A DNA stretch of 64,000 nt from Hymenobacter sp. GOD-10R (GCF_035609205.1 NZ_CP141184.1:310001-374000), one strand, 5' to 3'. Shown: positions 35,921 through 44,641, numbered from the stretch's first letter. Numbers and translations are program-made. The notes: generated by a model not told the origin, from the letters alone.

Positions 35921-38362
35921 ATGACAAATTTTTATCGTTGCTGGTTGGTACTTGTGGGAGTATTAGTCTTTGCTACTTTCTCGGCAAAAGCTCAGTATAC
36001 CTTCTCTAACACCAACTTAAATCCTTATAAGCAGAACTTCGACTCACTTGGGACGGGAACTGCTACTTTCAACAATAACTCAACTTTTCGGGGGATTTAT
36101 GCAACCGCAACTCTGACAGCATATCCTGGCGCGACCTTTCCACCTAGTGCTCTTAGCCCTAGCGATGGTTCTACTGGGACCGGTGCATGGTATCACTTTG
36201 GCTATACTGGAGATACTGATCGAGCATTTGGCGGTATTGCGGCCGGCACGGGTGCTACTGGGGTTGGCACCGGCTACATCGGAGTGCGTCTTAAGAATGG
36301 CACTAGCGGAGCAACCGCGGCCACGATCAAGAGCCTAGAAATTATGTATGCTATGGAGCAATGGTATAACTCCGGCATTAATACAGCCGCGCAGGTGAAG
36401 GTGGATTACCAGATCAGCACTACCCCTATAGTTTCTTTGACTAGTGGTACTTGGACTCCCATCAGTGCCCTCGGCGTTGACGCCCCCTCTACCACTACTC
36501 CCATTGCTCCACGCGACGGCAACTCTACTACAAACCGGCGTGTGTTGCGCAGCACACTTACTGCTGACATTCCGGTCAATGGTGAGATAATGATTCGTTG
36601 GTCGTACACATTCAACAGTACCACCAATGGTAATGGTTTGAGTATTGATGATGTGGTTATCACACCGCAAACAAACATCTTCTACTCCAAAGCCAATATA
36701 AATTTAAACTTAGATGCTCTTACTACTTGGGGTACGGCAACTGATGGTACCGGCACGCAACCTGCAAGCTTCTCGTTGCCCAACACAGTATACTATGTAC
36801 AAGGAAACACTACTACATCTGGCACCAGTAGCTCGAGTCGTATTAATGGAAGTGCGGCAGGTACTTGGACTGTAGATGGTGCAAACTCCCATATAGTTGT
36901 TGGAGTACCGGGATCGACTGTTTCCTCGCGTCTGTATCTTTTCAACGACGACGACATAAAAGGGGTAGTTGATGTGGAGAGTAATGGGGCCTTGGCTATT
37001 CAGCGCCCTACTTACGCATCTACACTTACCCTAGGTCGGCTTGCTAATACCAGCACGGTAGAATATTATACGACGGGTACCGACATAAACATAGCGCCTG
37101 GCTCTTATGGTAATTTAAAATTAACTGGCGGTGCTAATAAGAACTTAATTGGTAACGTGCTTGTGAACGGCACTCTCAGTTTTATAACAGCATCAGCTAC
37201 AAGCGGCGGAGTGACAGTGACTGCTGCTCCAAAATTGTACTTGGGTCCCTACAACCTTACCATACAGCGTGGAGGGCAGATTCAAGGTGCTAGCAATGCT
37301 GCTTTTGTAGTGACGAATGGTAAGGGACAACTCCGTCAAAGCGTAACCAATAGTGGTACGGATGTGCTGTTTCCAATCGGTAGCTCTGCTGCTAGCTATA
37401 CGCCGGCTTTACTACAACAACCTAGCAGCACAACAGCGCGCAATGAAGACGTATTCTCGGTCCGTGTGGCCGATGGCATGTATGCTCGCTATGATGCTTC
37501 AGAAACCGGCATAGGTACTGCTGTCACCAACCAGAACGTAAAGAAAACTTGGTTAGTGAGCGAAGAAGTACCAGGTAACTCTAATATCACAATGGGGTTG
37601 CAATGGAATAGCACAGACGAAATGGCTGATTTTGTCCGTAATAGCGCTTACGTATCGCATTATCTTGCTACAGGCTCATCAGCTTATTTCGACAAACCTA
37701 GCGAGGTACCCGGTATTGCGGCTGGCACTGTAGCTAGCAGCTACCGAGTGAATCGAGGAAGTATCACAAGCTTCTCGCCCTTCAGCGTGTCCTCCCGGCC
37801 AGATATGCCTTTGCCAGTAGAGTTGACGGCCTTCTCGGCGCGGCGCCTAGGTACTGCGGTCGTTTGCCGCTGGACCACGGCCAGCGAGAGAAACAGTGCT
37901 AAATTCATCGTTGAACGTAGCACTGATGGTCATTCTTTTCAAGCCATCGGGATGTTCGCTGCCGCTGGCACGAGCACTGCTGCGCGTTCTTACTCCTTCG
38001 CTGACCAACAACCGCTAACTACTACGGCCTACTACCGATTGCGTCAAATTGATGAAGATGCTACAGAGGCCTTCTCGCCAGTTGTAACGGTAGCTGGCTG
38101 CACGGAATGTCTTGCTAACAACGTGACAATAGCTCCAAACCCCAGTTCCGGCTTGTTTGAGCTTTATACTAATCTTGAGGCGGTTGTATTAGGCGGTACC
38201 GTTAGCAATACGCTTGGCAAGTCAGTGCTGACCATAAATCAAGAGGTGCCAGTTGGACCACAACGTACCTTACTTGATTTGACACAACAGCCCGCTGGCG
38301 TGTACCTCGTGCAACTACAAACAAGCAGCGGTAGTTTGGTACGGAAGATTGTAAAGCAGTAA
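35921..38362 (+). CDS. Secreted type IX secretion cargo protein
   Basis: An 813-residue exported protein. The signal peptide ends near AKAQ (residue 24) and the mature start resembles YTFSNTNLNPYKQNFDSL, common in Bacteroidota surface proteins. The body is Ser/Thr/Gly-rich and repetitive-looking beta structure. A fibronectin-like VELTAFSARRLGTAVVCRW segment near 632 precedes the C-terminal type A sorting domain (last about 80 residues: IAPNPSSG, LDLTQQPAGVYLVQL, KIVKQ), which directs export by T9SS. Function on the surface is unknown. The gene is more AT-rich than its neighbours. Confidence 0.88.
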   Translation: MTNFYRCWLVLVGVLVFATFSAKAQYTFSNTNLNPYKQNFDSLGTGTATFNNNSTFRGIYATATLTAYPGATFPPSALSPSDGSTGTGAWYHFGYTGDTDRAFGGIAAGTGATGVGTGYIGVRLKNGTSGATAATIKSLEIMYAMEQWYNSGINTAAQVKVDYQISTTPIVSLTSGTWTPISALGVDAPSTTTPIAPRDGNSTTNRRVLRSTLTADIPVNGEIMIRWSYTFNSTTNGNGLSIDDVVITPQTNIFYSKANINLNLDALTTWGTATDGTGTQPASFSLPNTVYYVQGNTTTSGTSSSSRINGSAAGTWTVDGANSHIVVGVPGSTVSSRLYLFNDDDIKGVVDVESNGALAIQRPTYASTLTLGRLANTSTVEYYTTGTDINIAPGSYGNLKLTGGANKNLIGNVLVNGTLSFITASATSGGVTVTAAPKLYLGPYNLTIQRGGQIQGASNAAFVVTNGKGQLRQSVTNSGTDVLFPIGSSAASYTPALLQQPSSTTARNEDVFSVRVADGMYARYDASETGIGTAVTNQNVKKTWLVSEEVPGNSNITMGLQWNSTDEMADFVRNSAYVSHYLATGSSAYFDKPSEVPGIAAGTVASSYRVNRGSITSFSPFSVSSRPDMPLPVELTAFSARRLGTAVVCRWTTASERNSAKFIVERSTDGHSFQAIGMFAAAGTSTAARSYSFADQQPLTTTAYYRLRQIDEDATEAFSPVVTVAGCTECLANNVTIAPNPSSGLFELYTNLEAVVLGGTVSNTLGKSVLTINQEVPVGPQRTLLDLTQQPAGVYLVQLQTSSGSLVRKIVKQ

Positions 38363-38380
38363 TTAGTTAGCTCGCTTACT

Positions 38381-38423
38381 ATTCAACAGAAAAGGCGCTC
38401 GTAGAGCGCCTTTTCTGTTGAAT
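38381..38423. terminator. Terminator
   Basis: Perfect 20-base-pair stem with a three-base loop (arms 38381-38400 and 38404-38423). It ends the T9SS cargo gene and can also serve the small minus-strand gene. Confidence 0.88.
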
Positions 38424-38437
38424 ATAGTTCTGTAAAG

Positions 38438-38608
38438 TTAGCCGCGCATTCTGCGTACTAAAAACCAAATAAGTAGTACTACCAAGAAGATACCAACGAC
38501 AGCGGTCCAGGCACCTGCTTTGAAAATATCACCAATGGCCTCACAGCTGCTAAGTGAAAAGGTAAGCAGCACGAGGGTAAAAGCGAGGAAAAAACGAAAA
38601 TCTTTCAT
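38438..38608 (-). CDS. Tiny membrane lipoprotein, 56 residues
   Basis: A short gene read on the minus strand: start ATG at 38606-38608, stop TAA at 38438-38440. The product opens MKDFRFFLAFTLVLLTFSLSSC, a lipoprotein signal with the acylated cysteine at 22. EAIGDIFKAGAW and a second hydrophobic helix (about 36-50) ending in RRMRG follow. Small proteins of this shape are common in Bacteroidota and are sometimes labelled by mistake as lipid enzymes. The role is unknown; it probably sits in the inner membrane. Confidence 0.7.
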   Translation of the reverse strand: MKDFRFFLAFTLVLLTFSLSSCEAIGDIFKAGAWTAVVGIFLVVLLIWFLVRRMRG

Positions 38609-38984
38609 GGCAGGTCAGTAGGGGAAATGGAGGGAGAGGAGTTGCAACGACTTTCAGCGTTTCAGATTGATACTGACCAACGCGCGAAAAGGTTGAGAGC
38701 CCTCGCTAACTTCTACCGTCATTTACTACTGTTCGTTGTCGTGCTATTATGACCGGAGAGCTATGTTACTAGGAGAAGCGCTGCTTCCTAGCTCAACACT
38801 TGCGGTGGCTATACCTAGGTAGGTACAGCAGTATTGGTTCTTTACATCTGTGTAGGAGGCTGATAACCAGCTCAGCAATACAGCCGTTCTTGGTTTTTTT
38901 GTGTTGCTACTAAAAGCACTTTTTCGGTGTCGTCTGCGTATGCAGGAGAAGTAGTTTCTGTTAACGACTAATCTTTCTTCTCAT
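38609..38984. other. Intergenic region, no gene recognised
   Basis: About 375 bases between divergent genes. It contains a CCTAGGTAGGTA stretch near 38813. No short gene, tRNA or clear hairpin is seen. It should hold promoters for both flanking genes. Confidence 0.4.
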
Positions 38985-39548
38985 ATGTCACGCTTTGTCT
39001 TACCGAGCTTGTTCGTTGTGGCTGCTTTGAGTAGCCACCTTGCTCTAGCGCAGCAGCCTGCTGCTTCATCAACGCCGCAGGCTGCGGAACCCGCTACCTC
39101 CTCCACCAAACCCGATAATCCGACTACACCCGCATCTTCTTGGACCACTCCTGGTACTGGTAAAGAAGCTTCTGATGATGCTGCCTCGCGAATAGAGGGC
39201 GCGCATATTGCGCCAGGCTTCACGGCTGCTCCTCCCACGCGCGTGCGTTATGATTACCGAGGCCGCCCAATGGGCGCGCCACTGCGCCGGCCTACGGTAA
39301 ACTCGTCGGCTCCAGCTCTCTCGCCTGCTCCTGCTGCTCAGAATAGTGCTGCTACTAATTCGGCAGCAAACAGATCAGCCGGTGCAGCACCAACTGAAGC
39401 CACTCCAGCAGCGGAGCCCGCAACTCCCTCAACTTCTAACAGCTTGAAATCGTCGGCTCCTGCTGCTCCTAAGGCAACACCAGCAAAGAAAGCAGCCCCA
39501 AAGAAAAAACAGTCAGACGGCTGGGGCACTAATACCAGTGGTTGGTAA
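38985..39548 (+). CDS. Small secreted APG/DYxGRP-motif protein (A)
   Basis: A 187-residue exported, low-complexity protein rich in Ala, Pro, Ser and Thr, with a signal peptide ending near LAQ (residue 23). The one ordered-looking element is IAPGF...DYRGRP: APG at residues 76-78 and DYRGRP at 90-95. This 20-residue motif recurs with the same spacing in three other short secreted proteins downstream. The tail is basic (KKAAPKKK) and ends in two Trp-containing GW segments. I do not recognise the family. Confidence 0.7.
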   Translation: MSRFVLPSLFVVAALSSHLALAQQPAASSTPQAAEPATSSTKPDNPTTPASSWTTPGTGKEASDDAASRIEGAHIAPGFTAAPPTRVRYDYRGRPMGAPLRRPTVNSSAPALSPAPAAQNSAATNSAANRSAGAAPTEATPAAEPATPSTSNSLKSSAPAAPKATPAKKAAPKKKQSDGWGTNTSGW

Positions 39549-39655
39549 TAGGTTTATGATAACGTATACGAATGACTAAACAGTCGTTAACTCTGTTAGC
39601 CAGTTTATATGCGGCTGCGGCAAGAACAAGCCATCCGAAAATGGTGACGTTTTAA

Positions 39656-39696
39656 AACAAAGAAGCCCGCTGGATATCCAGCGGGCTTCTTTGTTT
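39656..39696. terminator. Terminator of tRNA-Asn
   Basis: Palindromic stem AACAAAGAAGCCCGCTGGAT with its complement. On the minus strand it is followed by a T-rich tract, right after the tRNA 3' end. Confidence 0.8.
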
Positions 39697-39699
39697 CTG

Positions 39700-39773
39700 C
39701 GCTCCCTCCTGGGCTCGAACCAGGGACCCTCTGATTAACAGTCAGATGCTCTAACCGGCTGAGCTAAGGAAGC
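39700..39773 (-). tRNA. tRNA-Asn (anticodon GTT)
   Basis: A 74-base cloverleaf on the minus strand. Acceptor GCTTCCT pairs with AGGGAGC, the D arm starts TAGCTCAG, the anticodon stem TCTGA/TCAGA encloses CTGTTAA, and the T arm is CCTGG-TTCGAGC-CCAGG. The anticodon GTT corresponds to + strand positions 39737-39739. The terminal CCA is not encoded. Confidence 0.95.
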
Positions 39774-39869
39774 GGTTATGGCGGCTTTTAGTAGCCGTTG
39801 CGGGTGCAATATTAAGACGGTGTTTTGCTTTTTGCAAGAGCTACACTGTATTTTATTTAATAAAAATAG

Positions 39870-40328
39870 CTAGTTGCTGATAGTAAGCAAGTTGCCGCTT
39901 AAAGAAGTTGCATACTGACGCAATGGATAACGCGAAGGCCCACCCTGGATCTGACCCTGCAAGCTAAATTGGGAGGTGCAGCAGGTGTCGCGAAAGAACA
40001 AGCGCGAAGGATCAATGCTTACCGTGGCGCAAGAACTAGTCGGCTGATACGGGCAGGTCCGGTCGAAAGCTAGGTAAGAACCAGCTTTTTGCCGCACCAC
40101 TATCAACCCCTTGGTTCCTTTCACACCACCATCCACGTACTGTACGCCGTTGTCGAAGCGCAGGGCCGTGTTCTGCTGGTCAAGCAAGCTTATGGTGGTC
40201 GTGAAAGCAATTATGGGTATCTGAGGCTGCACCTCCGAAGCAGAGTCGCCACCACAGGCTATTATACCTAGCATGCCAGTAAGTACGGTCGCTGCACTGA
40301 AGAAGCGTAAGCTGCTGGGTATACGCAT
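39870..40328 (-). CDS. Rieske-like lipoprotein lacking iron-sulfur ligands
   Basis: A 152-residue lipoprotein with the acylated cysteine at 25 (LGIIAC). The C-terminal half follows the Rieske outline: a first loop at TCPY (91-94), a second at CCTSQF (116-121), then LQGQIQGGPSRYPLRQY, the typical end with the proline loop. But the usual Cys-x-His and Cys-x-x-His ligands are changed: Tyr at 94 instead of His and no His in the second loop. It is therefore unlikely to hold a 2Fe-2S cluster. Surplus cysteines could form disulfides. The start at 40328 gives a proper signal. Confidence 0.75.
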   Translation of the reverse strand: MRIPSSLRFFSAATVLTGMLGIIACGGDSASEVQPQIPIIAFTTTISLLDQQNTALRFDNGVQYVDGGVKGTKGLIVVRQKAGSYLAFDRTCPYQPTSSCATVSIDPSRLFFRDTCCTSQFSLQGQIQGGPSRYPLRQYATSLSGNLLTISN

Positions 40329-40409
40329 GGTCTTATCTTGCTTTATAGGGCTGGGTAGCTTGGTGAGTGACAGTAGAGCAGGGAACATTCTACTGTCACT
40401 CACCACACG

Positions 40410-41456
40410 CTAACCTAGCTGTACTCCTTCGAACTGGCGTAGGAAGCGCATGTCGTTCTCCGTGAACAAACGCAAATCCTTGATCTGATATTTTAGCATG
40501 GCAATGCGTTCGATGCCCATGCCCCAGGCATAACCTGAGTACTGCTCAGGGTCGATACCGGATTGTTGGAGTACATTGGGGTCAACCATACCGCAACCAC
40601 CAATCTCAACCCAGCCGGTTTGCTTACAGATGTTGCAGCCTTTGCCCTTGCAGATCAGACAAGTGATGTCAATTTCGGCGCTAGGTTCGGTGAAAGGGAA
40701 AAACGACGGGCGGAAGCGGATTTGGATGTCTTGCCCGAACATTTCCTGCACGAAGTAGTACACCGTCTGCTTTAGATCAGCGAAGCTCACGCCCTCATCA
40801 ATGAAGAGTCCTTCTACTTGATGGAACATCATGTGAGCACGGGCCGAAATAGCTTCGTTGCGGTACACCCGCCCGGGCATGATGCTGCGAATAGGAGGCT
40901 TTTGGCTTTCCATTACGCGCACTTGCACGTTGCTGGTGTGCGTGCGCAAAAGCCAATCGTTGGTTTGGCCTGGCTCGCGGTGTACGAAGAACGTATCCTG
41001 CATGTCGCGCGCCGGGTGATTTTCGGGGAAATTTAGCGCCGTGAAGTTATGCCAATCGTCTTCAATTTCGGGCCCTTCGGCTACGTTGAAACCAATGCGC
41101 GAGAAAGTGCGCACCATTTCTTCGCGTACTAAGCTCAAGGGGTGCCGGGTACCTAGGGCATTGGGCGCTGGGGGTAACGTGTAGTCGAAGGTTGCATCGG
41201 CAGGCGCATTTTGAGCGGCGGCTTCTACTTCCTGCTGGCGCTGCGTAAACTTCTCTAGGGCTAACTGCTTAAGCTGGTTGAGCTCCTGACCCACGGCACG
41301 GCGCTGCTCCTGCGGCACTGTTTTTAGTTGGTCAAACAGGTCGGCTAGCTGACCTTTACGACCTGTGAAGGCGATTCGAAACTGCTCCAGCTGTTCGGGA
41401 GCTGTAAGATCGTAGGCTTCGATTTCGGCGCGTAGCCGATTGATATTCTCCTGCAT
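40410..41456 (-). CDS. pheS: Phenylalanine-tRNA ligase alpha subunit
   Basis: Charges tRNA-Phe together with the beta subunit (not in the window). The 348-residue protein has the N-terminal coiled-coil arm (about residues 1-85), then the class II core: motif 2-like RTHTSNVQVRVM...IMPGRVYRNE, and motif 3 at GYAWGMGIERIAML. A four-cysteine CLICKGKGCNIC element, common in bacterial PheS, is present. The ATG at 41456 was chosen over an upstream frame; the promoter element directly before it supports this. Confidence 0.95.
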   Translation of the reverse strand: MQENINRLRAEIEAYDLTAPEQLEQFRIAFTGRKGQLADLFDQLKTVPQEQRRAVGQELNQLKQLALEKFTQRQQEVEAAAQNAPADATFDYTLPPAPNALGTRHPLSLVREEMVRTFSRIGFNVAEGPEIEDDWHNFTALNFPENHPARDMQDTFFVHREPGQTNDWLLRTHTSNVQVRVMESQKPPIRSIMPGRVYRNEAISARAHMMFHQVEGLFIDEGVSFADLKQTVYYFVQEMFGQDIQIRFRPSFFPFTEPSAEIDITCLICKGKGCNICKQTGWVEIGGCGMVDPNVLQQSGIDPEQYSGYAWGMGIERIAMLKYQIKDLRLFTENDMRFLRQFEGVQLG

Positions 41457-41463
41457 AATAGCG

Positions 41464-41471
41464 CAAAGGTA
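41464..41471 (-). promoter_or_regulatory. Probable -7 promoter element of pheS
   Basis: The minus strand reads TACCTTTG, a full TAnnTTTG match, ending only seven bases before the pheS ATG. If it is used, the mRNA would have almost no leader. Confidence 0.5.
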
Positions 41472-41722
41472 CGGCGTTGCCGACAACTGATAACAGCCCC
41501 GGCACATGTTGAATTTGGGACTTTCTAGTGCAAAATGGGGAATTGTTTATCCTATATCCGGCTAGGCCTGTCGAGGTCAGTAGGAGAATTTTAGGATTTG
41601 GTATGATTGATGCAATACGATGAGCATCCGAATGGCCGTTACTGACGAGAGCCGGCCTTCGTTATTTGTCTTTTTTACGGCGTACTCCTGCATCTATTTC
41701 CACACCCATTCAGTCACTCACC

Positions 41723-42196
41723 ATGCCTCGTTTTCTGTTCCCCGCATTCTTGTTAGGTGCTTTGCTAAGTGCCTCTACTATTACTCAAGCACAATCTGAT
41801 ACTCGGACTAATACCACTGCCGTCGACCCATGGGCAGCTACTGATGCAGTAGCTGATGCGCCGCAATACGCTACGGGCTGGAGTAGCGCGCCAGGGATGA
41901 GTCTGAGCTTGCACCAGCGCCCAACCACCGATTACCGGGGCCGTCCGCTTAAGCAGCAAGCGAAAGTTAAGCGTGTTTCAGTAGATGATCTAGCTATCGT
42001 TGATGCCAACGATGACCCCATGATGCACAGTTCCGGCGTCATGATTGCCCCTGGCATGAACACGGCGCCTTACCGTGGCGTGAGCACCGACTACAACGGC
42101 CGGCCGCTACGCAAGTCAACGCATACCAGTTCTACTATAGGTGCCAAGATGGCGAAGGCAGCGCCTGTTGCTGTTGTGCCCTCAACAACTTGGTAG
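41723..42196 (+). CDS. Small secreted APG/DYxGRP-motif protein (B, two motifs)
   Basis: A 157-residue exported protein with a signal peptide ending near TQAQ (residue 24). It carries the family motif twice: APG at 56-58 with DYRGRP at 70-75, and APG at 109-111 with DYNGRP at 123-128. In both the glycine of APG and the Asp of DY are twelve positions apart. The region between is polar and acidic (VDDLAIVDANDD). The ATG at 41723 fits the signal peptide; an earlier in-frame TTG at 41666 does not. Three such genes follow one another in this direction. Confidence 0.72.
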   Translation: MPRFLFPAFLLGALLSASTITQAQSDTRTNTTAVDPWAATDAVADAPQYATGWSSAPGMSLSLHQRPTTDYRGRPLKQQAKVKRVSVDDLAIVDANDDPMMHSSGVMIAPGMNTAPYRGVSTDYNGRPLRKSTHTSSTIGAKMAKAAPVAVVPSTTW

Positions 42197-42264
42197 AACA
42201 AGCCTCAAGCTAGAGTCGGCATTATTATCGTAAGGCAAATAGTAGTCACTCTACTTTTCCTACG

Positions 42265-42618
42265 ATGCGCCTCCCTTTACTCCTCGTTTCGATGCTTGTG
42301 CTAACCGCATCTTCCGTGTTAGCGCAACAAACTCGCCGCACAGCCAACGGCTATCATCATACGCAGAATGCAAAAGCCAAAGCTCGTTCGGGGGCTTATG
42401 CCCGCTACGACCGATCAGGTCGTCGCAACGAAGATAATCTGAAGCTAGCTCCTGGCTTGCGTCTGAACATGCCTAGCCCGCCTACTACCGACTATATGGG
42501 GCGGCCACTGAAGAAGAAAACAGCTCCTGTTGCGACGGGTGCAACTAGTCTTTCAGCCAATCAGTCAGCTAAAGCAGCTACGAAGCCGACGAAGTCAGCG
42601 AAGCGGCAAGCACGATAA
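42265..42618 (+). CDS. Small secreted APG/DYxGRP-motif protein (C)
   Basis: A 117-residue exported, strongly basic protein with a signal peptide ending near VLAQ (residue 21). APG is at 62-64 and DYMGRP at 76-81, followed by LKKK. A second element, YDRSGRR at 48-54, precedes the motif; a similar YDK/FDK-x-G element recurs in the proteins at 46780 and 47224. The tail is rich in Lys, Ala and Thr. It lies 68 bases after protein B in the same direction. No enzyme signature is present. Confidence 0.7.
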   Translation: MRLPLLLVSMLVLTASSVLAQQTRRTANGYHHTQNAKAKARSGAYARYDRSGRRNEDNLKLAPGLRLNMPSPPTTDYMGRPLKKKTAPVATGATSLSANQSAKAATKPTKSAKRQAR

Positions 42619-42689
42619 GCGCGGAACAACAGATGGTCGAAGCAGCCGTTTCTGCGTATAGGATTTAACACGCTCACGGTTAAATAACT

Positions 42690-43058
42690 ATGTCACGGAT
42701 TGCTTTTGTGGTGCTGCTAAGTGCCGCGCTGCTGACTACTACGGCCGTTACGGCGCAAACGCGCACGAATGCGCCAGCAGGTAAGAAAACAGGATCGAGC
42801 GGCAAGGTATACCCGGCACAACCAGCTCGCACGTCCACTAAGCCCACCGCAGGAGACGGCAATACGGCCTCACCTGCTACCGACCCCAAGATGGAGCCAT
42901 TAATGGAAAGCCAAGGTGAGTCGGTAGCACCGGGCATGAGCGGGGCGCCACCCACACGGGTTACAACCGACTACGAAGGTCGCCCAGAGAAAAAAACGAC
43001 GAATAGTTCTACGTTATCGTCGCCTAAGAGCCCGGCTGCCCAGCCAAAAACGCAGTAG
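42690..43058 (+). CDS. Small secreted APG/DYxGRP-motif protein (D)
   Basis: A 122-residue exported protein with a signal peptide ending near VTAQ (residue 23). Apart from the motif it is low in complexity, with Thr/Ala/Pro/Lys-rich flanks. APG is at 80-82 and DYEGRP at 94-99, followed by EKKT. The interior PPTRV is shared word for word with protein A, which supports common descent. It lies 71 bases after protein C and is followed by a terminator. Confidence 0.7.
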   Translation: MSRIAFVVLLSAALLTTTAVTAQTRTNAPAGKKTGSSGKVYPAQPARTSTKPTAGDGNTASPATDPKMEPLMESQGESVAPGMSGAPPTRVTTDYEGRPEKKTTNSSTLSSPKSPAAQPKTQ

Positions 43059-43082
43059 AACTTCAGATAAGAATGATAAAGC

Positions 43083-43118
43083 GAGAGCCCACCGATACAT
43101 CAATCGGTGGGCTCTTTT
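43083..43118. terminator. Terminator between convergent genes
   Basis: Stem GAGCCCACCGAT/ATCGGTGGGCTC (43085-43096 and 43103-43114) followed by TTTTA. It ends the APG-motif gene run and faces the M16 protease gene. Confidence 0.85.
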
Positions 43119-43134
43119 ATTTGTGACCTCTTCT

Positions 43135-44418
43135 CTACTCGGCTTCTGTGCCGACAGTTGTGAGTTCTTCTACTACTTCTTTTGGTTGAGCACGATAATA
43201 CAGAGTCGTGCTATTCTCAGGGCGTAGCACTTCTTGCGCCGCAGCTAACACAGCAGCTGGCGTAATAGCCTGTATACGGGCGCTTTCCTGGTTCACTAGG
43301 TTAGCGTCGCCCATGAGTTTGCTGTAAGCTAGGTTCATAGCTCGGTTCAGCAACTCAATTTCTCCAAATACAATGCTGGCCTCAGCCTGGTTCTTTACCT
43401 TTTCCAGTTCTTCGGCAGCCACTTCCGTGGTGCGTAGCTCCGCCAGAATTTCTTCGACGGCAGCATCTGCCTCTTCTGGCGTTACGCCGGCATTGAGCTT
43501 TCCGCTGATCACCAGCAAGCCGGGTTCTAAAGAGCCGGTGCAGGAAGCAGAAACGTTGTTGAACAATGGTCGTTCTTTCACCAAGCGCTGGTATAAGCGC
43601 GACGACTTGCCTCGGCCTAGCACGTCGCCAAGCAAATCGACGGGGTAATATGCCTCATCAGCGCGGCCGGGCATGTGATACACTTTGTAGAACGCCGTTA
43701 CGGGCACATCAGCCGCCACATCAAGATGACGCGCCTGCGTTTGACGCGGCTCAGTAGGCAGGTTGCGGTCGTAGTGTGTTCCGCTTGGAATTGGCTCAAA
43801 CCACTTTTCGGCTAGGCGTTTTACTTCGGCCACGGGCACCGCACCAGCTACGACCAGGATGGCGTTGGCGGGTGAGTAGTGCTTTGCGAAAAAAGCGCGT
43901 ACGTCGTCCATCACCGCGTTTTCGATGTGGCTTACTTCCTTGCCAATGGTAGCCCAGTTGTAGGGATGTACTTGATAGGCAAGAGGACGCAGCTTCAACC
44001 ATACGTCACCGTAGGGCTGGTTAAGGTAGTTCTGCTTAAATTCTTCCACAACCACCTTGCGCTGCACTTCCAAACCCTGCTCCGAAAAAGCTAGGCTCAG
44101 CATCCGGTCCGATTCAAGCCAGAAGCCTGTTTCGATGTTGGCGGCGGGCACAGTCAGGTAGTAGTTGGTGATATCTGGCGAGGTAAAGGCGTTGTTTTCG
44201 CCACCGACGCGCTGCAAAGGCTCGTCGTAATTAGGTATGTTGACGGAGCCCGAAAACATCAGGTGCTCAAACAAGTGCGCGAAACCTGTGTGGTGCGGGT
44301 CTTCGTCGCGCGAGCCCACATTGTAAAGGATATTGAGCACGGCCATCGGCGTGGTGTGGTCCTCGTGGACGATGCAGCGTAGACCGTTGGCTAGGGTAAA
44401 TTCTTCGAAGTGAATCAT
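43135..44418 (-). CDS. M16 family zinc peptidase
   Basis: A 427-residue pitrilysin-type metallopeptidase, the half-size bacterial form of the mitochondrial processing peptidase and insulinase family. The inverted zinc motif HLFEH is at 48-52, with a downstream Glu in KVVVEEF as third ligand. A second, non-catalytic domain follows (about residues 220-420), with the typical YHMPGRADEAYYPVDLL linker. No signal peptide is seen, so it is likely to be cytoplasmic. It is convergent with the APG-motif cluster. Confidence 0.93.
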   Translation of the reverse strand: MIHFEEFTLANGLRCIVHEDHTTPMAVLNILYNVGSRDEDPHHTGFAHLFEHLMFSGSVNIPNYDEPLQRVGGENNAFTSPDITNYYLTVPAANIETGFWLESDRMLSLAFSEQGLEVQRKVVVEEFKQNYLNQPYGDVWLKLRPLAYQVHPYNWATIGKEVSHIENAVMDDVRAFFAKHYSPANAILVVAGAVPVAEVKRLAEKWFEPIPSGTHYDRNLPTEPRQTQARHLDVAADVPVTAFYKVYHMPGRADEAYYPVDLLGDVLGRGKSSRLYQRLVKERPLFNNVSASCTGSLEPGLLVISGKLNAGVTPEEADAAVEEILAELRTTEVAAEELEKVKNQAEASIVFGEIELLNRAMNLAYSKLMGDANLVNQESARIQAITPAAVLAAAQEVLRPENSTTLYYRAQPKEVVEELTTVGTEAE

Positions 44419-44604
44419 GAACTATTGAAGGGAAGAAGGGCGGGAAAGAGCAATTATAATAACCGATGGATATAATCAAAGTTTCAACTACGCAGAAAAG
44501 ACAACAGGTGGTTGGTTGAAGCTCACAATGACCAGCAGACCAGATGCTGACAATTCATCTCGTCTAGAATGAGGCCGAACAATTTTCCTTCCTTTTCAAA
44601 CCCG

Positions 44605-44612
44605 TACTTTTG
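44605..44612 (+). promoter_or_regulatory. Probable -7 promoter element of the E1 fusion gene
   Basis: TACTTTTG matches TAnnTTTG, about 30 bases before the ATG at 44642. Confidence 0.5.
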
Positions 44613-44641
44613 AGGCTGCTAGCTTTATTACTCGCCCACGT

